A stretch of DNA of 64,000 nucleotides from UBA6168 sp041741095 (GCA_041741095.1 JBGSKQ010000143.1:143960-207959); one strand, 5' to 3'. Positions 17,156-26,735 are shown, counted from the stretch's first letter. Made by a program: numbers and translations. Notes: generated by a model not told the origin, from the letters alone.

Positions 17156-20100
17156 ATGATTTTTTCATTTCGGATTCACCTCTTCACACGAAATTTCCTG
17201 TTTTTAGCCTTCACATTGTTGCTATTGGCATCCTGCCATAAAGACCAATCCTCCATCACACGCCCGAACGACCCCTGGGTCTTCCGCTCTGTGCTCGACT
17301 CCATGCCCCGCATCGTGACGGCGGCGCTGCACGATGACCTTTGGGTGGCCTACCACACGCAGACAGGCGCTGTGTATAAAGCTTGGAAAGGGGCCGTCAA
17401 TTTCGACGGGGCGGTCTATACGACGGCGCACGGGCCACAGCCTTCCTCTTTGGGCAATAGCTGGTTTGTCAATCAGCACGAAAAGCCCTGGCGCATCGTG
17501 GCGGGTGGCAAGGAAACCGAGCCGCTGTTCCAATACCGGGGCCATGAGTTCAAAGACGGCCACGTTGTTTTCCATTATGAAATGAAAACCGCCGACGGCA
17601 CAATGGTAAAGGTTTCGGAAAGGCCGGAATACGTCACCAACAACAACGGCCAAGTAGGTTTGGAGCGAATTTTTACCACCGAAAACGTCCCCGATGGCTC
17701 GCAGGTGGCACTGCACACCAACCTCAGTTCCATCGCCCTCGAAACAGCAGTTAAAACCGACGGTGATTGGAAAGTGGCCAAGCGCACAGAAAGGAAATTA
17801 AAAAACCTGAGCGGCTACGACCTCGACGGCGTTTTGACCTTGAAATCGAACGGCAGCACCCGCTTGGCAGCTTTTTTTACCCAAAAACCAATGATAGAAA
17901 ACACGAACAAAATCGTGGGCGAAGAGGAATCAGAAGACCTGCCGCTCGGTATGCGCCTCATCGCCCGCAACGACTGCAAGACCTGCCACAACACTTACGT
18001 CTCGACCGTCGGGCCTGCTTATGTGGACGTGGCCGCCAAATACCGCAACACTGCCGACAACGTGGTCACCCTCATGGCCAAGGTGAAAAACGGCGGCTCC
18101 GGCGTTTGGGGCGATGCCGCCATGACACCCCACGCCGACATGCCCGAAAACGACCTCCGCATCATGGTGGAATACATCATGGGTTTGGACGCCGCCGAAG
18201 AGGCCAAACTGGCCGCCATCCCGGAAGGGGAAAAGAACCTGCCCTTGCAGGACGCCGAATCGGGAATCGTTGACGGCGATATGTTCCCCGGTGCGGTCAT
18301 CAAGGTATATCAATATGAAAAAGGCCTGACCAAACTGGCGGATTTGCAGCCCTATCCAAAAGCGCTTTTCGAGGGCGTGGTGCCACAACTCCACGCTACG
18401 GCGCAAGACTTTGGCGAACTGACGGACAACTTCGGCCTGGTGGCAGAGGGCTATCTCAACATCCCCAAGGACAACAACTACGTCTTCCGCCTTATCAGCG
18501 ACGACGGCTCCAAACTCTATATTGACGGCAAACTCGTCATTGACCACGACGGCCTGCATGGCGATGAGCCAAAGGACGGCGAGGTGGCACTCAAAGCGGG
18601 CTACCACCCTTTCAAACTGGAGTACTTCGAGGCGGGCGGCGGCAATTTGCTGTCCTTCCAATGGATGGGCTTCGACGATGCGGGCGGCGGCTTCAACATC
18701 GTGCCGCCCTCCGTGTTGATGCACCACAAAAACATGCAGCCCCAGATGGCGGGTGGCGTAGCCATTGGCCGTGCCGCCAGTGTCCCCGGCGATAAATCGC
18801 CCGTGCCGGGCGTACACCCCAGCTACGATCTGTCGCAGGCACGCCCGGCTGACTTCTTCCCCAAAGTAGGCGGCATGGACTTCCTCTCCGATGGCCGCCT
18901 CGTGGTGAGCCTCTGGGATGCAGAGGGCGGCGTTTATATCATAGACAATGCGCAAAGCGGCGATCCATCGAAAATGAAGGCCAAAAAAATAGCCTCCGGC
19001 CTCGCCGAACCGCTCGGCCTGAAGGTGGTGGACGACGAGATATACGTTTTACAAAAACAAGAACTCACCAAACTGGTGGACCACAACGGCGACGAAATCA
19101 TAGACGAATATTATGCGCTGTGCAACAACTGGGGCGTGAGTTCCAACTTCCACGAGTTCGCCTTCGGCTTGGTGTTTAAAGAAGGCTTCTTCTACGGCAG
19201 CCTCGCCACGGACATCCTGCCCGGCGGAGCAGGTGCGCCCGTGCAGCCGAAAGACCGGGGCCGCACCTTCAAGATTTCAAAAGAAGACGGCAGCATTGAG
19301 TTCATCACCTTCGGCCTGCGCACGCCCAACGGCATCGGCATCGGCGTGGACGGCGAGATTTTCAACGCCGACAACCAGGGCGACTGGCTGCCTTCCAGCA
19401 AAATCGTCCACATCACGCAAGGCGCTTTCTACGGCAGCCGGGCAGTGGACTTCGCTGGCACAGAAGGTTTGAAAGAAAAACTCCCCGTGGTATGGTTGCC
19501 ACAGGACGAAATCGGCAATTCGCCCTCCACCCCGCTCGCCCTCAACGACGGCCCCTACAAGGGCCAGATGATACACGGCGAAGTGACGCACGGCGGCGTG
19601 AAGCGGGTATTCGTAGAAAAAATCAACGGCGAGTACCAGGGCTGCGTGTTCCGTTTCATACAGGGCTTGGAGGCGGGCGTGAACCGCATGGTGTGGGGGC
19701 CGGATGGGGCGCTCTACGTCGGCGGCGTCGGCAATCCGGGCAACTGGCAGCACGGCGATGGCAACGATTGGTACGGCCTGCAACGCCTGAAATACAACGG
19801 CAATCCAACCTTCGAGATGTTGGCTGTGCGGGCCAAGACCAATGGCGTGGAAATAGAGTTCACCGAGCCGCTGGAAGACGGCACTGGTTGGGAGACAGGC
19901 AATTATGACGTGCAGCAATGGTGGTACAAACCCACCAAGGAGTATGGCGGCCCGAAGTTGGATTTGGAAAAACTCAAAGTACTCAGCGCCAGTGTGTCGG
20001 ATGACCGCAAAAAGGTGTTCCTCGAACTGGCGGGCATGAAGCCGGGGCACCTTATCTATGTCCGCCTGCCCAACGACTGGATGAGCGCCGAGGGCCACGA

Positions 20101-20854
20101 ACTGTGGAGCACCGAAGCCTGGTACACCCTCAACAGCATCCCGGCGGACAACATGGGCGAAAAGCGCCCGTCGCTGGTCAATGCCGCCAATGCCCTCTCG
20201 GAGTCCGAACAAAAGGCGGGCTGGAAACTCCTCTTCGACGGTCAAAGCATGAAGGGCTGGCACAGCTACGGCAAGCAGGCCGCAGGCTCCGACTGGCAGG
20301 TGCGTGACGGGGCCATTTACCTTAACGCCGAAGCCCGCAACCAGGCCGGGTGGCAGGCGGCCAACGGCGGCGACATCCTCACCGACGGCGAATACGGCAA
20401 CTACGAACTCCGCCTGGAGTGGAAAATAGCGCCCTGCGGCAACAGCGGCATCATCTACAACATCGTGGAAGACCCCTCGAAATATGAATACTGCTGGCAG
20501 ACCGGCCCCGAAATGCAGGTGCTCGACAACGCCTGCCACCCCGATGCCCTCATCGAAAAGCACCGTGCCGGCGACCTCTACGACCTCATCGCCTGTAAAT
20601 ATGTGACCGTGAAACCTGCCGGAAACTGGAACAAAGTGCGCCTCATCAACCGCAATGGCAAGGTAGAGCATTGGCTCAACGGCCGCAAAGTGGTGGAGGT
20701 GGACATGACCAGCGGCGATTGGAAAAAACTGATAGCTGGCAGCAAGTTTAAAGACATGCCGGCCTTCGGTAAAACGGTGAAGGGCAAAATCGCCTTGCAG
20801 GATCACGGCGACAAGGTGTGGTACAGGAACGTGAAAATTCGGGAGTTGAAGTAG
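17156..20854 (+). CDS. Large lipoprotein: c-type haem, PA14, beta-propeller dehydrogenase-like and DUF1080 domains
   Basis: Secreted lipid-anchored protein of 1232 residues, probably involved in extracellular sugar or glycan use. ATG 17156 starts a signal peptide ending in LLLLASC; a longer frame from 16946 is rejected. In order: an unassigned N-terminal region, a single c-type haem motif CKTCH (Cys274, Cys277, His278), a PA14 domain (about 403-505), a PVC/sorbosone-dehydrogenase-like propeller (about 565-900), an Ig-like linker, and a DUF1080/3-keto-disaccharide hydrolase domain (about 1020-1232) starting GWKLLFDGQSMKGW. Oxidation of a sugar by the propeller with electrons passed to the haem is inference from domain content. 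Stands alone; GC-rich codon use. Confidence 0.88.
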   Translation: MIFSFRIHLFTRNFLFLAFTLLLLASCHKDQSSITRPNDPWVFRSVLDSMPRIVTAALHDDLWVAYHTQTGAVYKAWKGAVNFDGAVYTTAHGPQPSSLGNSWFVNQHEKPWRIVAGGKETEPLFQYRGHEFKDGHVVFHYEMKTADGTMVKVSERPEYVTNNNGQVGLERIFTTENVPDGSQVALHTNLSSIALETAVKTDGDWKVAKRTERKLKNLSGYDLDGVLTLKSNGSTRLAAFFTQKPMIENTNKIVGEEESEDLPLGMRLIARNDCKTCHNTYVSTVGPAYVDVAAKYRNTADNVVTLMAKVKNGGSGVWGDAAMTPHADMPENDLRIMVEYIMGLDAAEEAKLAAIPEGEKNLPLQDAESGIVDGDMFPGAVIKVYQYEKGLTKLADLQPYPKALFEGVVPQLHATAQDFGELTDNFGLVAEGYLNIPKDNNYVFRLISDDGSKLYIDGKLVIDHDGLHGDEPKDGEVALKAGYHPFKLEYFEAGGGNLLSFQWMGFDDAGGGFNIVPPSVLMHHKNMQPQMAGGVAIGRAASVPGDKSPVPGVHPSYDLSQARPADFFPKVGGMDFLSDGRLVVSLWDAEGGVYIIDNAQSGDPSKMKAKKIASGLAEPLGLKVVDDEIYVLQKQELTKLVDHNGDEIIDEYYALCNNWGVSSNFHEFAFGLVFKEGFFYGSLATDILPGGAGAPVQPKDRGRTFKISKEDGSIEFITFGLRTPNGIGIGVDGEIFNADNQGDWLPSSKIVHITQGAFYGSRAVDFAGTEGLKEKLPVVWLPQDEIGNSPSTPLALNDGPYKGQMIHGEVTHGGVKRVFVEKINGEYQGCVFRFIQGLEAGVNRMVWGPDGALYVGGVGNPGNWQHGDGNDWYGLQRLKYNGNPTFEMLAVRAKTNGVEIEFTEPLEDGTGWETGNYDVQQWWYKPTKEYGGPKLDLEKLKVLSASVSDDRKKVFLELAGMKPGHLIYVRLPNDWMSAEGHELWSTEAWYTLNSIPADNMGEKRPSLVNAANALSESEQKAGWKLLFDGQSMKGWHSYGKQAAGSDWQVRDGAIYLNAEARNQAGWQAANGGDILTDGEYGNYELRLEWKIAPCGNSGIIYNIVEDPSKYEYCWQTGPEMQVLDNACHPDALIEKHRAGDLYDLIACKYVTVKPAGNWNKVRLINRNGKVEHWLNGRKVVEVDMTSGDWKKLIAGSKFKDMPAFGKTVKGKIALQDHGDKVWYRNVKIRELK

Positions 20855-20905
20855 GGAGTGGGCAATGCGGGCGATCCTTTCGGATGCCCTCACCATGCGA
20901 TGAGA

Positions 20906-20945
20906 CAGCAAAGCGGTGCCTTCGGCGGGTGCCGCTTTGTTGTTT
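20906..20945 (+). terminator. Probable terminator of the haem lipoprotein gene
   Basis: Stem CAAAGCGG (20909-20916) and CCGCTTTG (20932-20939), followed by TTGTTTG. It lies about 50 nt after the stop codon at 20854. The T tract is interrupted. Confidence 0.55.
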
Positions 20946-21059
20946 GTAGGCGTCCGCAAGCCCCAAAACAATGTGGCAGGCTCATTTGCCTCAGCCCCAA
21001 TTTACACAGTTTATGAAGCAATACCCCAAGAAAACCTTGCGATAACCTGAGCAAACTGT

Positions 21060-21280
21060 GCGGAAGGCTTGGAAACTGACGTAATTTCAGGTGACGAGCG
21101 TGCGGAAGGCTTGGAAACTGACGTAATTTCAGGTGACGGGGGCGCGGAAGGCTTGGATAAGTGCGCTGAGGGGTTGGAGGGTGACGTAATTTCAAGAGGC
21201 GAGGGTGCGGAGGGGTTGGAGGGTGACGTAATTTCAGGGGGAGGGGGCGCGGAGGGGTTGGACGGGGCCGGGATTTCAGG
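21060..21280. repeat. Minisatellite with 42-bp unit, about five copies
   Basis: Units start with GCGGAAGGCTTGG or GCGGAGGGGTTGG and contain TGACGTAATTTCA. Boundaries: 21060-21101, 21102-21143, a truncated 19-bp copy 21144-21162, a 44-bp variant 21163-21206, 21207-21248 and a partial 21249-21280. The first two copies are nearly identical and later ones diverge, as in an array growing at its left side. It has no unique spacers, so it is not CRISPR. It sits exactly at the boundary between GC-rich and AT-rich DNA. Confidence 0.9.
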
Positions 21281-21497
21281 AATGGACAAGCAATCTTACA
21301 ATAGTATCAATAGATATTTAAGAAGACCGTGTATCTATTATGTTTTTTAAAAGTGTCATATATTTGACAAAATGCAATTTCACAAAATAGATTGTAAGGC
21401 AAAACCATACATTTGGAAAAATTAAGAATTTTCGAAAACTACTATCAAAGTTGTCATCTTATCCAAGATAACTATAAACTAAATTAAATTTAAAATT

Positions 21498-22193
21498 ATG
21501 AAAATTTTCTCTCTCCTCGTCCTTGCCTTAGCTCTTAATTTAACTGTTAAAGCGCAGCGCTGTAGCGCATCAGTTTTAAATTGTAACTCAATTGCTGTCC
21601 TATTGGAGCAAAATGGGACAAAACCAATGGCGAATACCTCAATTACTTTTTCCTTAGAGAAAGAACTATTGCCGGGTGTTTGGGAAAAAGTAAAGGAGGT
21701 CAGCACATCTTCGTTCAATGCTGAATTCAACAAACTGGATGATGGTATATATAGGGTTACCAGCTTTATAAGCAGCAATTTACAACAGCCGCAGAAATAT
21801 TCCAAAATCGTGTCTTTTAAGGATATAGAAGTAGAAGGAAATTTAACTAATCGGGCTGATGGGTATATTTCAAATTTAGTGAAGATAAAAAAGTGTGTGC
21901 ATATAGAGCAGCCAAACAGACAGATTTTCAAGGAGCAGGCTGGCATATCAATAAGGCCAACACCAGCAAGTAGCTTCATTACAATCGAAAGTGTGGACAA
22001 AATAGCATTTGATCCCAATACAGAAGTAGTAATTACAAACATTCAAGGTCAAATCGTAAAACAGGAACAACTTCCGCTTGATTCGCATATACAGGTGATA
22101 GACTTGACTTCTCTAAATGAAGGGCTATATTTTTTAAAAATACAGGGTTCCAATCGCTGTAACATCGCCAAAAAGCTAATTGTCCAAAGGTGA
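21498..22193 (+). CDS. Secreted protein with T9SS type A sorting domain
   Basis: Small exported protein of 231 residues. A signal peptide (MKIFSLLVLALALNLTVKAQ) is followed by a Cys-containing region of unknown fold (RCSASVLNCNSIAVLL). A C-terminal type IX sorting domain covers about residues 147-231: ISIRPTPASSFITIE, TNIQGQIVKQEQL, LNEGLYFLKIQG and the final KKLIVQR. It would be carried over the outer membrane by the type IX secretion system and attached to the surface. First gene of an AT-rich operon with a large adhesin-like protein and two barrels. The function of the N-terminal part is unknown. Confidence 0.85.
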   Translation: MKIFSLLVLALALNLTVKAQRCSASVLNCNSIAVLLEQNGTKPMANTSITFSLEKELLPGVWEKVKEVSTSSFNAEFNKLDDGIYRVTSFISSNLQQPQKYSKIVSFKDIEVEGNLTNRADGYISNLVKIKKCVHIEQPNRQIFKEQAGISIRPTPASSFITIESVDKIAFDPNTEVVITNIQGQIVKQEQLPLDSHIQVIDLTSLNEGLYFLKIQGSNRCNIAKKLIVQR

Positions 22194-22282
22194 TCATTGG
22201 TTTTTAGACGTTAGATTATGAAAGAACTGAAAAACAGTTTTTTCACTTCAAATAAATATCAAACAATCAAAAGAAATAAATC

Positions 22283-25156
22283 ATGAAAAACATCCTCTCA
22301 TCCGTTGTTGCGATATTCGCAACTCTCCTTGCTATTACTACTAATGCACAAATTGATTATCCTTGCGATCACCAAGGAGGAGTGGTAAATGGCTACACGG
22401 TTGCATTACAATCTTCTACCAGTTTCACCAGTGTTCCGTCACTTGCAATAGACGGAAGCATATCCACCAATAGCACAGCCCGTACCACTTCGGAGCAAAA
22501 TGCCTGGCTTGAGTTGGATTTGGGCGCAGCCTACAACTTGGAGCGGATCGAATTGTATTATCCTACTGGTGAAGCGATGAATAACTACTACATCCTGCTC
22601 TCGGAAGAACCATTTTCAAGCAAAAACCTTTCACAAGAGCTTTCATCCTCTGGAGTACATTACTACCATATTCAAAACCAAATACCCTCTGGCCAGCAAA
22701 TCCCTGTAAGCATTCAAGAAAATACCAGATACGTCAGGATACAATTAGGGAGTACTGGCACAGTGGTTGTCAGCGAACTGATAATAATTGGAGGCGGGGG
22801 CAATGAAGAAATATGCAATAATGGCATTGACGATGATTGTGATGGAAAGATCGATTGTGAGGATAGCGATTGCGCAGCAATCATAATAAATAATTGTATT
22901 TCGAGTCACCCAACCTGCAATATTTGCTATGACGGAAGTATTTACATCCAAGCTTCAGGGCCGGATGAAAATATTGCTTTCAGTATTGATGGAGGGGTTA
23001 CATTTTTCACCAATCACCCAACATTTGATAACTTATTACCTGGCGAGTATAAAATTGTTATTAAAAAATTGTCTTCGGGCTGTACTAGTGAAAAAACTGT
23101 TTATTTGACTGCACCCCCAGGCTTTGACAATGATTGTTGTGAGAATGGGGGTTTTGAACTGGGCGACTTTACAGGGTGGACTGGAGGCATAGGAACATAT
23201 GAGGATCCTATTGGAAGCAATACAGATATTGTCACAACAGGAGATTTTCCAAGGCATTCTATTCATTCAGTAGGATACACAGATCCAATAATACCAGAGC
23301 TACCTATATTTAGTCCAGGCACAGGAACATATATTGCTCAACTTGGTAATAGTAATAATGGGAAAGAAAAAGAAAGACTCACATACTGTTTTGATGTACA
23401 GCCTTGCAACCAAAATTTCAGGTTTAATTTTTTGATAATCTTAGAGGATCCAGCAGATCATAATGATAATGAAAAACCATTTTTTGCCTGGCGACTTTTC
23501 AATGAAAGTACAGATGAAACTATTGCAAATGAAAAATTTACCGCAGATGTGAACGACGAAGTATTTAATAGATTTGATAGGCCAAATGGTACCAAAATAG
23601 CATACACTCCTTGGCGATGTGAAAATATAGATTTATCAGATATTGAGAGCGGTACTCGTTTGTGTATTGTATTTACAACAGCTGACTGTAAGAAAAAGCA
23701 GCATTTTGGTTATGCCTATATTGACGGTTTATGCAATTCATTAGAAGATAACAATCCAGTTGCTGTCCTTGATATACCAGCTGCATTTTGTAAGAATCAA
23801 GAAGTTTTGGTTGATGCTACGAATAGTTCTGGCTATGTTAGTTATAATTGGAGAGTGTGTGAATTATCTTCTTCTGGTGAAGAAATTAATTGTGTATCTC
23901 TTCCTGATAACACCGAAGAGTTCATTACTGAACAGATAACTGCACCGTTCAATATAACGGAATTATATATCAATGGTGGCGAGGATTTTGATTGTGGGAA
24001 AACATACAGAATAAAGCTAAAATTAGATAACGAGTGTACAGAACCTGTAACATTTGATAGAGATTTTATTTTCAAATGTGTAGATGGACCTGTTTTAAAT
24101 TATAAAGATATTATAAACTGCTCGGATGAGACTACAGATATCTTGATCGAAGGTGATGTGTCTTGCTCAAATTGTAATTTTGAATGGACACCAAGTCAAT
24201 ATCTGGACAATCCTCATATTGCTTTCCCAGAAATATTGGGAACAATAAACGCTAATGCGCTAGATTATGATTATACAGTTTTTGCCATTGATGAAAACGG
24301 ATGCACAGATCAAAAAACAGTTATGATTTTCAATGCACAAAACCTTGATGTTAAAGCTGAGGTTGGAGTTTCAGTAGATTTTTGTAACTTTCAATTATTT
24401 GCGACCCTTACTTCTACTGAAGAAATTCCAATTGAACTAATAACTGTAACATTTGAAAATACTACTACTAGTGAAACATTTTTAGGAACGTTGATCAGTA
24501 ATAACTCATCACATACTGAATTGAAATACATTCTATATAACATATTTATTTCAAGGGTTACAAGCACTTTGGACAATTGGATTGTACGAGTTTCCTTCCT
24601 AGACTCAGATGAAGTTCTTTCTGCTGGAGAGTGCCAACTTGAAGATGAATTTATTATTGAACCCGATGGGTTATTCTACGGGCCGACACAGTTTGTAATG
24701 CCAAATGTCTTTTCTCCAAATGGAGACGGGGTAAATGACCTTTTTAGACCTTATGTTCCTGACAACGCTAAAGGAGTAAATGCCTATTGGGGAAGGTTGC
24801 GAGTTTGGAACAGATGGGGGCAAAAAGTGTTTGATAAGGAATTAACGAGTTCAGATGGGCTTACCCCTATTGATGCTAACTCCTTAGCTTGGGACGGCAC
24901 TCAAAATGGAGAACCAGCTTTGCCTGATGTTTATATTTATAAGATCGAATTTAAAAACTGTAACAATCCAAACGGGGAAGAGAATAATTGTGAAGGCCCA
25001 TGGTGTTTAGGAAGCTACGACGAGACAGTTGGTTGGTATCCAAGTGAAGGTGAATGCGATGACGAATTTGATTGTTTAAATTTTGAATGCAATGATGGAC
25101 CATGTCCCCGCTGCATAGGCTGTGAATGGGAAGGTGATGTGGAGGTTGTATATTAA
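22283..25156 (+). CDS. Large secreted adhesin-like protein with gliding-motility-associated (T9SS type B) C-terminal domain
   Basis: Surface protein of 957 residues with a signal peptide ending in TTNAQ. A discoidin/F5-8C-like domain (about 30-170) precedes a MopE-like, possibly calcium-binding motif EICNNGIDDDCDGKIDCEDS (174-193), then a SprB-like Ig repeat and beta-sandwich segments containing several cysteine pairs. The type B sorting domain begins near residue 797 (PNVFSPNGDGVND, VWNRWGQKVFDKE, WDGTQNGEPALPDVYIYKI). Unusually, a Cys-rich stretch of about 45 residues (NNCEGPWCLG ... CPRCIGCEWEG) lies between the penultimate strand and the final GDVEVVY. Codon use is much more AT-rich than flanking genes. 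Ligand unknown. Confidence 0.87.
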   Translation: MKNILSSVVAIFATLLAITTNAQIDYPCDHQGGVVNGYTVALQSSTSFTSVPSLAIDGSISTNSTARTTSEQNAWLELDLGAAYNLERIELYYPTGEAMNNYYILLSEEPFSSKNLSQELSSSGVHYYHIQNQIPSGQQIPVSIQENTRYVRIQLGSTGTVVVSELIIIGGGGNEEICNNGIDDDCDGKIDCEDSDCAAIIINNCISSHPTCNICYDGSIYIQASGPDENIAFSIDGGVTFFTNHPTFDNLLPGEYKIVIKKLSSGCTSEKTVYLTAPPGFDNDCCENGGFELGDFTGWTGGIGTYEDPIGSNTDIVTTGDFPRHSIHSVGYTDPIIPELPIFSPGTGTYIAQLGNSNNGKEKERLTYCFDVQPCNQNFRFNFLIILEDPADHNDNEKPFFAWRLFNESTDETIANEKFTADVNDEVFNRFDRPNGTKIAYTPWRCENIDLSDIESGTRLCIVFTTADCKKKQHFGYAYIDGLCNSLEDNNPVAVLDIPAAFCKNQEVLVDATNSSGYVSYNWRVCELSSSGEEINCVSLPDNTEEFITEQITAPFNITELYINGGEDFDCGKTYRIKLKLDNECTEPVTFDRDFIFKCVDGPVLNYKDIINCSDETTDILIEGDVSCSNCNFEWTPSQYLDNPHIAFPEILGTINANALDYDYTVFAIDENGCTDQKTVMIFNAQNLDVKAEVGVSVDFCNFQLFATLTSTEEIPIELITVTFENTTTSETFLGTLISNNSSHTELKYILYNIFISRVTSTLDNWIVRVSFLDSDEVLSAGECQLEDEFIIEPDGLFYGPTQFVMPNVFSPNGDGVNDLFRPYVPDNAKGVNAYWGRLRVWNRWGQKVFDKELTSSDGLTPIDANSLAWDGTQNGEPALPDVYIYKIEFKNCNNPNGEENNCEGPWCLGSYDETVGWYPSEGECDDEFDCLNFECNDGPCPRCIGCEWEGDVEVVY

Positions 25157-25168
25157 AATAATATTATA

Positions 25169-25960
25169 TTGAAAATCATAATCAAGATAATTTCAACCTG
25201 TTTGCTTTTTGTCCCATCGTATGCGATGGGGCAAAAAGCTTTTAGCGATACAATTTCCGTTGCCCAAAATACATCAGACAACACGTTGAAAGCTTTCTAT
25301 ATAACCGGGTTTTCAAAAACCAATTTCAAAAACTTGGAAAGGATCAGCAGCAGTTATTTCAAAAATCTGATCGAAGATGAACCTCCAACGCAACCTTTCT
25401 TGTCCAGAGGCTACGGTCTTCACTATTACAGAAATTTATCGAATAAATGGGGAATAGGCACAGGATTCCAGTATTCTATTTATGGTCAACAATCTACAAG
25501 TTTTTTGGGAACTAATGATATAGGTACATACAAAATAAAACTTACTTACAAATCTCTCGAAGTACCTGTCTCTGTAAGATATTTTTTGGCTTCAAAACGA
25601 AAACTGAAATATCATTTAAATGGCAGTATTATTGCCAACATTTATCACAGGGTTTATGCCCAAGATTTTGTTTACAGGTCTTTCTTGGACAAAGAAGACG
25701 GTTGTTGTCAAAGAACCTACTTTCACTCAACTGGCGTTTTTTTTGAAGAGTTGGGCAAGCATTTTAATGACGGTTTATGGAGACTTGGTTTCTCCTTTGG
25801 AGGTGGTGTTTCATTCCCATTATTCCCGCACCTGTCCCTATACATCAGCCCGGAATTTAAAATTTACACCAGCATGTTCAAAACTAATAAGTATCCCACT
25901 ATTGTCAAGGGTGGCATTGTTGCGCTTGATTTGCAGACTGGAGTGAGTTTTGATTTTTAA
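25169..25960 (+). CDS. Outer-membrane beta-barrel protein, TTG start
   Basis: Predicted barrel of 263 residues. The only start that keeps the signal peptide (KIIIKIISTCLLFVPSYAMGQ) is TTG at 25169, 12 nt after the previous stop; the next in-frame ATG falls inside the signal peptide. The mature part has strand pairs with aromatic ends (GYGLHYYRNLSNKWGIGTGF; LSLYISPEFKIY) and ends LQTGVSFDF. It resembles the OMP_b-brl_2 group, not PorP/SprF. Tight spacing ties it to the adhesin gene. A role in anchoring or assembling the surface protein is possible but inferred only from position. Confidence 0.78.
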   Translation: MKIIIKIISTCLLFVPSYAMGQKAFSDTISVAQNTSDNTLKAFYITGFSKTNFKNLERISSSYFKNLIEDEPPTQPFLSRGYGLHYYRNLSNKWGIGTGFQYSIYGQQSTSFLGTNDIGTYKIKLTYKSLEVPVSVRYFLASKRKLKYHLNGSIIANIYHRVYAQDFVYRSFLDKEDGCCQRTYFHSTGVFFEELGKHFNDGLWRLGFSFGGGVSFPLFPHLSLYISPEFKIYTSMFKTNKYPTIVKGGIVALDLQTGVSFDF

Positions 25961-25976
25961 CCAAAAAATAATTGTT

Positions 25977-26690
25977 ATGAACTTAAAGTACATTTTAGCA
26001 TCGGCAATTTTTTTTTGTGCATTTTCCCTGATGGCACAAAATGAGCGCCCGGCCAACCGATCCTTGAAATTAGGGCTTGAAATTGTTCCGGGCCTACCAT
26101 ACATAACAATGAGCAAAAGCACCAAGGGTGGCGAAATCGAAAATGGCTACAGCATATCTTACGGCGCAAATTCAGAATTGGGGATCACTTCAAATTTTGC
26201 GATTAAAACAGGCATTGCAATAGCTGAACGAAAATTTAAATATTCGGGTACTGGCAGCAATGGCGGTGGGCTGATATTTGAATCGGATCTTATTAATCAT
26301 CACAGCCCAGGCAGTTCCATCTATGCCAATGGCAGCATACGCTCGTTAGAGATTCCGGTATTGGCCAAGTATTATTTTTCAGGGCAAAGGTTGTTCTTTT
26401 CTATTGGTGGTATTTTTAGTAGGACACTCAACACTGAATCAGGTGCTGAAGTAATTTATGGCACTGGAGGTAGTGAAAAATTTAACAATATTCCCTTTGA
26501 AGTTGAAAACACTAACTACTTTGGAGTTTTATCATTTGGTTATTCCCAAAAGATTGGGAAAAAAATATTTATATTATTTGAGCCCGCCTTAAATTATACT
26601 TTCAAGAAGAACGGACTGTTTTTATATAAAAACGATAAAAACAATTTCGGGACTGGATTGTCAATAAGTGTTTTATATCAGGTGCGTTGA
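25977..26690 (+). CDS. Second outer-membrane beta-barrel protein of the operon
   Basis: Predicted barrel of 237 residues. ATG 25977 is chosen over an upstream ATG at 25950 because it starts the signal peptide NLKYILASAIFFCAFSLMAQ, 16 nt after the preceding stop. Strands such as LKLGLEIVPGLPYITMS, RSLEIPVLAKYYFSGQRLFFSIG and FILFEPALNYTF fit a PorT-like barrel; it ends LSISVLYQVR. Last gene of the AT-rich operon. No terminator hairpin is evident downstream. Function unknown. Confidence 0.78.
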   Translation: MNLKYILASAIFFCAFSLMAQNERPANRSLKLGLEIVPGLPYITMSKSTKGGEIENGYSISYGANSELGITSNFAIKTGIAIAERKFKYSGTGSNGGGLIFESDLINHHSPGSSIYANGSIRSLEIPVLAKYYFSGQRLFFSIGGIFSRTLNTESGAEVIYGTGGSEKFNNIPFEVENTNYFGVLSFGYSQKIGKKIFILFEPALNYTFKKNGLFLYKNDKNNFGTGLSISVLYQVR

Positions 26691-26735
26691 ATTAGGCTAC
26701 AAACACAATATTGAAGGATGATGGGCAAAACTTTC

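Larger units (their letters stand above)
20855..21497. other. Gene-free region: terminator, minisatellite, then AT-rich DNA
   Basis: About 640 bp separate the haem lipoprotein from the AT-rich T9SS operon. It holds a hairpin at 20906-20945, the 42-bp tandem repeat at 21060-21280 and, from about 21290, a sharp drop in GC. Short open frames on both strands here only exist because the repeat unit is a multiple of three. Confidence 0.7.

Noticed and set aside
17930..18955. Another long minus-strand frame opposite the same lipoprotein gene
   Set aside because: Same explanation: shadow of the real coding strand, His/Val/Ala-rich with no family features.
19277..20971. Very long open frame on the minus strand opposite the haem lipoprotein gene
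   Set aside because: It is antisense to a gene with clear signal peptide, haem motif and domains; its translation shows no domain and arises from GC-rich codon bias.
21060..21280. Considered as a CRISPR array
   Set aside because: Units are contiguous with no unique spacers, and no cas gene is nearby.
21011..21350. Repetitive peptides encoded on either strand of the minisatellite
   Set aside because: Frames stay open on both strands because the unit length is divisible by three; no supported start, signal or homology.
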